Positions 58,375 to 64,000 of a DNA stretch of 64,000 nucleotides are shown here, one piece after another (position 1 is the first letter of the stretch; every line of letters begins with the position of its first letter). Both the position numbers and the translations under genes were made by a program. The notes beneath the pieces were generated by a model. That model was not told the DNA's origin and did no database searches. It worked only from the letters and a program-made list of their open reading frames with translations. Source of the stretch: Clostridia bacterium (lineage in GTDB: Bacteria; Bacillota; Clostridia; Oscillospirales; CAG-272); NCBI GenBank assembly GCA_017463485.1, contig JAFTPD010000009.1, forward strand, positions 62,001 through 126,000, written 5' to 3'.

Positions 58375-59103
58375 ATGAAAAAAAGATTATTCGCATTGAT
58401 TCTCGCGGGTCTTCTGCTTCTGACCGCAACCGCTTGCTCCAGCGACGGTGACGGAAATGAGACAACAACCGGCGGCACCAATCCTATCGTACAGACCAGT
58501 CCTATCGTTAACGTAACCGACGACAACGGCAATCCTGTTACTGATGATAATGGCAACCCTGTTACCGAGCAGCAGGGCGACGACGAGGTTGACGATTCCG
58601 AATTTGAGAGCTTCTCCGGCACCATTTACGTTGGTATGGGTGCTAACATCCGCAAGGAGCCCAGCGTAGACAGCAAAAAGGTTGGCTCTGCCGCTGCAGG
58701 CGATACCTTCAAGGCTACCGCAGAGAACGGCGACTGGTATAAGATCACCGTTGACGGCGAAACATGCTACATCACCAAGCAGGCGGCTATTGACAAGGCA
58801 GTTATGGATTCCTTCGAGGAGATCGACGACGAGGTCGTTGTAACCGCTGAGGTATCTCTTAACCTCCGCGTTCTTCCCTCCAGCAAGGCAAAGCTCATAA
58901 CCTCCGTTTCCAACAGCACCAAGCTCAAGAGACTTGCGGTGGGCGACGGTTGGAGCCTGGTTCTCTACACCGACAAGAACGGCAAGACCACCGAGTGCTA
59001 TCTCAGCAACAAGTACATCAAGTCCCTGTCCGAGAGTGCAACTACTGCCGAGACTACTGCAGAAGAGACCACCGCGGCTGAGACCGAGAATCTTATCGGC
59101 TGA
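58375..59103 (+). CDS. Lipoprotein with two SH3b-like domains
   Basis: 242 residues. Lipobox ATAC (Cys21). The linker contains a direct repeat VTDDNGNP (two copies near 47-62) and acidic residues. Two bacterial SH3-like units follow: about 82-132 (GANIRKEPSVDSKKVGSAAAGD) and 152-212 (LNLRVLPSSKAKLITSVSNSTKL). A Thr/Glu-rich tail ends the protein. SH3b domains usually bind peptidoglycan, so it probably sits between membrane and wall. AAGGAGG before the ATG. Confidence 0.88.
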   Translation: MKKRLFALILAGLLLLTATACSSDGDGNETTTGGTNPIVQTSPIVNVTDDNGNPVTDDNGNPVTEQQGDDEVDDSEFESFSGTIYVGMGANIRKEPSVDSKKVGSAAAGDTFKATAENGDWYKITVDGETCYITKQAAIDKAVMDSFEEIDDEVVVTAEVSLNLRVLPSSKAKLITSVSNSTKLKRLAVGDGWSLVLYTDKNGKTTECYLSNKYIKSLSESATTAETTAEETTAAETENLIG

Positions 59104-59122
59104 TAAATCAAAGTGTTACCGT

Positions 59123-59160
59123 TTAAACGGGTTGGCGTTATGCCAACCCGTTTAATTTTA
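59123..59160. terminator. Bidirectional terminator SH3 lipoprotein / HAD gene
   Basis: 14-bp perfect stem (59123-59136 with 59142-59155), five-base loop, T-rich tail. Confidence 0.93.
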
Positions 59161-59802
59161 TTTAACGAAATCAAGAAGCTGAGGAATACTGTCAATAACG
59201 GGACAGCCAAGACCTTCCAGCAACGCTCTCGGCTGATGTCCCCCCGAAAACAGAACGCAATCTGCCCCTATTGCGCACGCCACCTCTGCGTCATGCTCGG
59301 TGTCGCCGATAAAGAGCGGCTCGGCGTCGGGATTACGAGCCTTCCACAAAAGTGCGTTATCCTTCTTGCTGCCTGCGTGGATATTATCAAGTCCTACGAT
59401 TTCCGAAAGATAGTCCTCAAGCCCAAGTCCAAGCCCGCAAAGCTGCCCTGTAAGCTGATTTACCTCGGATGCGGACAAAAGCACTTGAACCAACCCCAGC
59501 CGCCTTATAGCCGTCATAGTTTCCTTGACGCCGCCAAACGCACGGGTACGCGGAATTCGGGTAAGATAATTGTTCACCCATTCGGGTGCGAGGACGGTAT
59601 AATAATCCTCCTTGTCAAAATCAAAGCCCAAGGCGCGGTAATAATCTATTATCGGAAATCCAAATGCGGATCTGTACTCCTCCACGCTATCCAGCGTTTT
59701 GAGGCCGCGCGCGGACAGCATGAGATTGACGCTCTCTATTCCTATCTCGACGTCATCCAGAATAGTGCCGTTAAAATCCCAAATTATATGAGTATATTTC
59801 AA
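59158..59802 (-). CDS. HAD-superfamily hydrolase (phosphoglycolate phosphatase-like)
   Basis: 214 residues. Motif I reads WDFNGTILDD, with Asn where most HAD phosphatases have the second Asp (DxDGT); motif II LLSAS; motif III Lys in SKKDNALLW; motif IV FIGDTEHDAEVA. The cap lies between. Substrate unknown. The start is a TTG at 59802 directly after GGAGG at a normal spacing; an upstream TTG (59835) falls in the terminator of the neighbouring gene and is rejected. Confidence 0.88.
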   Translation of the reverse strand: MKYTHIIWDFNGTILDDVEIGIESVNLMLSARGLKTLDSVEEYRSAFGFPIIDYYRALGFDFDKEDYYTVLAPEWVNNYLTRIPRTRAFGGVKETMTAIRRLGLVQVLLSASEVNQLTGQLCGLGLGLEDYLSEIVGLDNIHAGSKKDNALLWKARNPDAEPLFIGDTEHDAEVACAIGADCVLFSGGHQPRALLEGLGCPVIDSIPQLLDFVK

Positions 59803-59821
59803 CAGATACCTCCAAAGATAA

Positions 59822-59852
59822 GTCGCAAGCCCCAAGATCTGAGGCTTGCGAC
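59822..59852 (-). terminator. Terminator of 814-residue lipoprotein gene
   Basis: 10-bp stem GTCGCAAGCC (59822-59831) with GGCTTGCGAC (59843-59852), 11-base loop; weak U-tract. Confidence 0.75.
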
Positions 59853-59870
59853 GTTTTCATAAATTAAATA

Positions 59871-62315
59871 TCAGTTTGCCGCCTTGTAGCCGTAAGTCTC
59901 CAGCCATCTGTAATAAATGGTATTGGGAGAGTTGCCCGCAAGATCAGGCTCCTGATTTTCCACGGAGCTTCCGAGCGGCTGATCGGGATCGTAGTTGGAA
60001 TTAGCCGCCTTGGCGATCTTGCTATCATATCTCTTATTGTATATGTTTGCAAGGCTGTCCTCTGCAGCGATCAGAGCATTTTCGAGCTCGTCGATATTTC
60101 TGCAGGAATCGATCTTTTCAATAACTGTCGCGTTGACAGTATCAATATAGTCGATCAAGGCTACGTCAAGAGGATATTCCTCCTCGCTGCAAGCATCATT
60201 GAAATCAAATCCCAGCAGAGGCTCTACGAGCGAGTCGCTGTTCTGAATCATAGCGTACTCCCAGACGTCAGCGCCAAGCTCCTCGGTGGGATGCGCGATA
60301 AAGCAGTTACCCGTCTTATAAAGATCCATGCGGTAAGTGCCGTATTCCTTTTCACTGCTGGTAAGCAGCTTAACGGTGCCGTCCTCGTTCAGCTCGTAGT
60401 GCTGATCCAAGATACCGTACTGAAGCAGGTTGCGCAGCTCGGCATTGGTATTGATACGGGTAATGACCTCCATAGCTCTGGTAAGGTTGGGAGAATTAGC
60501 ATATACTGCAAACATATTACCGTAAAGCTCCTTGTCGGTAGCTTCGGGATATTCTGCAACGATAGCGTAATACTCTCTGCCCGTTTCGGGATCGACGTAA
60601 TAGCCGTTCTTTTCGTTTTCAACCTTTATCTTGGCGTCGCCCTTCTTGAAGAACACCGCAGAGGACTGTCCCTCGGCAGGAGTACCGAAGAAGCCTTCGT
60701 ACTCGTAGTTCTTCATGGTCAGGTAAAGCTCCTGATAGTTCTCGTCCTCAAGGAGAGAATTGAAGCCTACGTTGACCTTTCCGCGGTCCTTGATATCGGG
60801 GCTCTTGAACACTGTACCCAGGACGGAGAAGTCACTGCTTTCCTCGTAGGTGTAGAAATAAGAGGGTTTAACGTTTCCGTTATCGTCAAAGCTGGTAGAA
60901 TCCTTCTCGTTAACAATAACGCGCTTGTCATTTTCCTTGGTTACAGGGTTGCCGTCCTCGTCGACAAGATACATGCCGCTGAGAGCCGCAAGATTTGCGT
61001 CCTTCTCCTCGCTCGTATCTGCCTTAGCCTCAAGGTTATCCGTTATCTCGCCTTCCTCGTCCATCCACCAAGCCTTCTCGGTATCGGTAACGTAGGTGTA
61101 GTTGAGAACCTTTCCGTCCTTGTCGAGGTACTGTCCTTCCGAGTTAATCTTGTAGGTCTTATCATATTCGGCCAAAGGGACATACTTGAATACCGTTTCG
61201 GTAACAGTGTCGCCGTTCTCGTCCTCTTTAGGCTCACCGGTTGCCTCGTCGATAACCTCTACCTCAACCGCGTACTGGCTGTAAAGAACGTACTCGCGTC
61301 CGTTCTCCTCGTCATAGTACGTTTCATATACGGAGATATCGGTGTATGCAAGATCCCAGTACCAAACCAGCATCTTCATACATTCCTCAAAGGTGGATTC
61401 CAGAGGAACAACGTAGCCCTCATCATCCTCGTCAACGCCGTTAGCAATATTCATATTCTTTACGTCGTTAAGGAATCGGGAAATATCAACTACGTCGGAT
61501 ACGTTATCGATCTTGTTGTAGTAATCATCGAAGTACTCCTTATCCACCATCATATAGGTATACTCGCCGATCGGTACGTTGTTGGGGATAGCGTATACGC
61601 CACCGTCAACCTGAACACCGTTGAGCAGGGATACGGATATGTACTGCGAAAGCTTTTTGGATGCAGAGCTGATCTCGCTGTTAAGCTCAGTCAGCCATTC
61701 CTTGTTGATGTACTCGGTGTATCTGTCGTAGCCCGACAAATAGAAAATATCGACCTGATCCTTGGCGACCTCGGGATACTTGGTTTCGACGATACCGAGA
61801 TCGTTGACCACGGTCTCCTCTTCAACCTCCGTTGTCTCCTCGCCCTCCGCGTCCTCCTCCAATGCATCGGAGTTGTAGAACTGAGAGTATTCGGGATGCT
61901 TTTCGTAGAATTCCTTAGTCAGTGTGGTAATATCCTTGCCTGAATCTGCATTCTGCTTTTTGAACTTGCGGAATTCCTTCTGACATTCCTCAAGCAAAAG
62001 CGCTCTCTCTTGAGAATCATTAATAGCTTTTTCAAGCTGATCATAATACGTGTCCTCGGAGCAGAACTTCAGCACCACGTTGGTATTGAACGCCGACTTG
62101 GTGATCTCGGTGAACGCCTCACTTACAAGCTTCTGTGCCTTGGCAGTCATACCCTCCTCAGCAATCAGCCACAGCGTAATGGACTTTGCGCTGTTGTCTA
62201 CCTCGGTTTCGCCGCTATCCGTTCCGTCTGTAGTCTCAGACGGTGAGCATCCTGTTAAAACACAGGAGATCAGCATTATAAGCGCCAACGAAAGGCTTAA
62301 GAGTTTACTTTTCAT
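59871..62315 (-). CDS. Large solute-binding-protein-like lipoprotein
   Basis: 814 residues. Lipobox LTGC (Cys23). The first domain starts SITLWLIAEEGMTAKAQKLV, as in carbohydrate-binding family 1 proteins, and VYAIPNNVPIGEYTYMMVDKEYFDDY matches their hinge region. Two acidic inserts (about 150-175 and 345-475, rich in D/E/T and including VDEDGNPVTKEND) enlarge it to nearly twice the usual size. The C-terminal third (GNMFAVYANSPNLTRAMEVITRINTN) is again binding-protein-like. No permease is adjacent, so it may serve a distant transporter. It has its own promoter and terminator. Confidence 0.82.
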   Translation of the reverse strand: MKSKLLSLSLALIMLISCVLTGCSPSETTDGTDSGETEVDNSAKSITLWLIAEEGMTAKAQKLVSEAFTEITKSAFNTNVVLKFCSEDTYYDQLEKAINDSQERALLLEECQKEFRKFKKQNADSGKDITTLTKEFYEKHPEYSQFYNSDALEEDAEGEETTEVEEETVVNDLGIVETKYPEVAKDQVDIFYLSGYDRYTEYINKEWLTELNSEISSASKKLSQYISVSLLNGVQVDGGVYAIPNNVPIGEYTYMMVDKEYFDDYYNKIDNVSDVVDISRFLNDVKNMNIANGVDEDDEGYVVPLESTFEECMKMLVWYWDLAYTDISVYETYYDEENGREYVLYSQYAVEVEVIDEATGEPKEDENGDTVTETVFKYVPLAEYDKTYKINSEGQYLDKDGKVLNYTYVTDTEKAWWMDEEGEITDNLEAKADTSEEKDANLAALSGMYLVDEDGNPVTKENDKRVIVNEKDSTSFDDNGNVKPSYFYTYEESSDFSVLGTVFKSPDIKDRGKVNVGFNSLLEDENYQELYLTMKNYEYEGFFGTPAEGQSSAVFFKKGDAKIKVENEKNGYYVDPETGREYYAIVAEYPEATDKELYGNMFAVYANSPNLTRAMEVITRINTNAELRNLLQYGILDQHYELNEDGTVKLLTSSEKEYGTYRMDLYKTGNCFIAHPTEELGADVWEYAMIQNSDSLVEPLLGFDFNDACSEEEYPLDVALIDYIDTVNATVIEKIDSCRNIDELENALIAAEDSLANIYNKRYDSKIAKAANSNYDPDQPLGSSVENQEPDLAGNSPNTIYYRWLETYGYKAAN

Positions 62316-62372
62316 ATTCTCACCTCTCTCTTACTTTGCAGGGTGTCTCGCACCCATAACATATACCTTTAT

Positions 62373-62401
62373 ATTTTACACTATTTTTTTAAATCTGTCA
62401 A
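62373..62401 (-). promoter_or_regulatory. Promoter for 814-residue lipoprotein gene
   Basis: Minus strand TTGACA (62396-62401), 17-base spacer, TAAAAT (62373-62378). The leader contains a GGGTG/CACCC hairpin at 62341-62355. Confidence 0.75.
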
Positions 62402-62620
62402 GTGAAATTTGTGAACTGAAAGGCGCAGAATGCGCGCTTTTTCGCACTTGAAAATTGCTTGTCAATTTTTGGTTAACAATTCGTTAACGGGTAGCGGGCA
62501 TTTGCCACAATTCAAAACTTGGATATTTGTGACATTTGACGCATCTGTTCGTTAAATCCAACAATTTCACGTTTGCAAAAGAGCAAAAATTGATATTCTC
62601 CACAAATCATCACTATAAAA

Positions 62621-62634
62621 ATTTGTTTACAAAT
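62621..62634 (-). terminator. Weak terminator candidate after rpoD
   Basis: 6-bp A/T-rich stem ATTTGT-TT-ACAAAT followed on the minus strand by TTTTTAT. Low stability; only a candidate. Confidence 0.35.
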
Positions 62635-62637
62635 CTA

Positions 62638-63867
62638 TTAGTCGAGGAAGCCCCTAAGATGTCTTGCACGGCTGGGATGGCGGAGCTTACGGAGCGCTTT
62701 TGCCTCTATCTGACGGATACGCTCACGGGTGATGTCAAACTCCTTGCCCACCTCCTCAAGTGTTCTCGTTCTGCCGTCGTAGAGTCCGAAACGGAGCTTA
62801 ATTACATGCTCCTCTCTGGGAGTCAGCGTGTGCAGCTCGCGCTCAATGACCTCGCGCAGAATGGTCTGCGATGCCGCATCTGCTGGAGCGGGAGTGTCCT
62901 CGTCCTGAATGAAGTCGCCGAGGTGGCTGTCCTCCTCCTCGCCGATAGGAGTTTCGAGAGATACGGGATCCTGCGCGATCTTCATTATCTCGCGCACCTT
63001 TTCAACGCTCATATTCATTTTCTCGCCGATCTCCTCTGGAGTTGCCTCGCGGCCAAGCTCCTGGAGCATCTGACGTGAGTATCTGGACACCTTATGGATG
63101 GTTTCAACCATGTGGACGGGAATACGGATGGTTCTTGCCTGATCCGCGATAGCACGGGTGATTGCCTGACGAATCCACCACGTTGCGTAAGTAGAGAATT
63201 TATATCCCTTGGTATAGTCGAACTTATCCACCGCCTTCATAAGACCGAGATTTCCCTCCTGAATGAGGTCAAGGAAGAACATTCCGCGTCCGATATAACG
63301 CTTTGCGATAGAAACAACGAGTCGAAGGTTGGCCTCGACCAGCTCGTTTTTAGCCGCCTCGTCGCCCTCGCTCATGCGCTTTGCAAGCTCCATTTCTCTG
63401 TCTGCGTCAAGCAACGGAACACGTCCGATCTCCTTGAGATAAAGACGTACGGGGTCATCAACAAGTCCTTCCTGCTCAAGGATCTTCTCCATATTTTCGC
63501 CGCTTCCGAACCGCTCGACCTCCTGCTCGATCTCGGACATTTCGCTGTTGGAAATATCACCCGGCAGAGGCAGTCCGCTGTCCTCCAGCACCTCATACAG
63601 CTTGTCCACGCTGTCGATATCGTAGTCCAGCTCCTCTAAAGCCTCGTCGATATCGTCGGCAGACAGAGCGCCCTTCTTGCCCTTGGCAATAAGGTCCTCC
63701 ATACGCTGTCTTTTTTCCTCCTCGGTCAAGTCCTCGGAGCCTTCCTTTTTCTTTTTGGAGTTAGTGTCAAGCTCGTCCTCTGCGATCTCGTCACCGAGCA
63801 CCTCGTCCTTGAGAGCAACATCCTCTTCGGTTGCGCCGTCAAGAAGCATATCGTTGATGTTTTCCAT
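62638..63867 (-). CDS. rpoD: Primary sigma factor RpoD/SigA
   Basis: 409 residues. An acidic N-terminus, then region 1.2 ([19 protein letters not shown]), region 2 ([38 protein letters not shown], 2.3-2.4 contacting the -10), region 3 ([20 protein letters not shown]) and region 4.2 ([19 protein letters not shown], contacting the -35). Length is that of a Firmicutes housekeeping sigma factor. It lies directly after the end of a gene that is probably dnaG. The many TTGACA/TATAAT promoters in this window are its expected targets. Confidence 0.98.
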   Translation of the reverse strand: MENINDMLLDGATEEDVALKDEVLGDEIAEDELDTNSKKKKEGSEDLTEEEKRQRMEDLIAKGKKGALSADDIDEALEELDYDIDSVDKLYEVLEDSGLPLPGDISNSEMSEIEQEVERFGSGENMEKILEQEGLVDDPVRLYLKEIGRVPLLDADREMELAKRMSEGDEAAKNELVEANLRLVVSIAKRYIGRGMFFLDLIQEGNLGLMKAVDKFDYTKGYKFSTYATWWIRQAITRAIADQARTIRIPVHMVETIHKVSRYSRQMLQELGREATPEEIGEKMNMSVEKVREIMKIAQDPVSLETPIGEEEDSHLGDFIQDEDTPAPADAASQTILREVIERELHTLTPREEHVIKLRFGLYDGRTRTLEEVGKEFDITRERIRQIEAKALRKLRHPSRARHLRGFLD

Positions 63868-63907
63868 TTCTGATTCCTTTCACTTTGATGTTATTTTTAC
63901 AAGAGCG

Positions 63908-64000
63908 TTATTTTTTTCGTTTTGCGGCAAGCAACTGCTCAATACCGCTTATCGGGTCTGCACTTTTAGCCGTGATTCGATTTTTTTCGGTGCGCAGTGC
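63908..64000 (-). CDS. dnaG: C-terminal end of probable DNA primase
   Basis: The last 30 codons of a frame running off the window edge, ending ISGIEQLLAAKRKK and a stop. Too short to identify by sequence; the call rests on the conserved dnaG-rpoD order of Firmicutes and a 40-base gap to rpoD. Confidence 0.55.
   Translation of the reverse strand, partial: ALRTEKNRITAKSADPISGIEQLLAAKRKK

Larger units (their letters stand above)
62316..62637. other. Intergenic region between lipoprotein gene and rpoD
   Basis: 322 A+T-rich bases. It contains the lipoprotein promoter and leader hairpin, and a weak ATTTGT/ACAAAT hairpin (62621-62634) just after rpoD. Nothing else recognisable. Confidence 0.65.

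Noticed and set aside
60291..61943. 550-codon frame antisense to the 814-residue lipoprotein
   Set aside because: Repetitive hydrophobic translation, no start signal, opposite a lipoprotein with signal peptide and promoter.

Overview
The window looks like a chromosomal segment of an anaerobic, Gram-positive, spore-forming Clostridia-type bacterium, probably an uncultured Oscillospirales/Ruminococcaceae relative. The evidence is the Firmicutes gene orders ylxM-ffh-rpsP-khpA and dnaG-rpoD, a SpoVAF/GerA-type germination protein, many lipoproteins with Thr/Glu/Gly-rich linkers, strong AGGAGG ribosome binding sites, and many promoters that match TTGACA-N17-TATAAT exactly. No rRNA, tRNA, CRISPR array, transposase or phage gene was seen.

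Layout. 0-7 kb: a ferritin-like protein, the SRP/ribosome operon (ylxM, ffh, rpsP, khpA), then a NUDIX hydrolase, tcdA, ddl, prmC and a small membrane protein. 7-12.6 kb: a minus-strand nucleoside salvage operon (deoC, deoD, deoB, cdd, pdp, tdk, and a TraX-like membrane protein) behind a perfect consensus promoter. 13-22.5 kb: reading away from it, an RDD protein, a complete carbohydrate-type ABC importer (ATPase, two permeases, solute-binding lipoprotein), a nuclease lipoprotein with OB folds, and a large Ig/OB-fold lipoprotein. The pairing suggests a locus for degrading extracellular nucleic acid and using the products. 22.9-25 kb: a DUF5685 / J-domain / membrane-protein module. 25-26.6 kb: spoVAF. 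26.6-31 kb: a minus-strand operon with an HTH-cytidylyltransferase fusion and an iron/2-aminoethylphosphonate-type ABC importer, preceded by a leader with four consecutive hairpins.

31.2-41.5 kb: a nine-gene minus-strand catabolic operon. It holds a FucI/AraA-like isomerase, a GlcD/AGPS-like FAD oxidoreductase, a 2x[4Fe-4S] protein, a class II aldolase, a PfkB kinase, IolB, an aldose epimerase, an FGGY kinase and a single-chain EtfB-EtfA fusion. An AraC regulator diverges from it, followed by tag and a GNAT gene. I cannot assign the substrate; the coupling of sugar cleavage to a flavin/Fe-S/ETF oxidation module is the most unusual metabolic feature here. 43-52.6 kb: an acyl-CoA synthetase, an LRR lipoprotein, a hydroxyacid dehydrogenase, a tiny membrane-anchored protein with ten alternating Cys-Asp/Glu pairs under a perfect promoter, a phosphoglucomutase, a DUF4832 protein, an unknown protein and an XRE-TPR regulator. 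52.8-57.2 kb: an MBL hydrolase, gltX, glnS and a DUF1294 protein. 57.2-64 kb: an unknown protein, an SH3 lipoprotein, a HAD phosphatase, an orphan 814-residue solute-binding-like lipoprotein, rpoD and the end of a gene that is probably dnaG.

All functional calls come from reading motifs and gene order. No database search, alignment or folding calculation was run.
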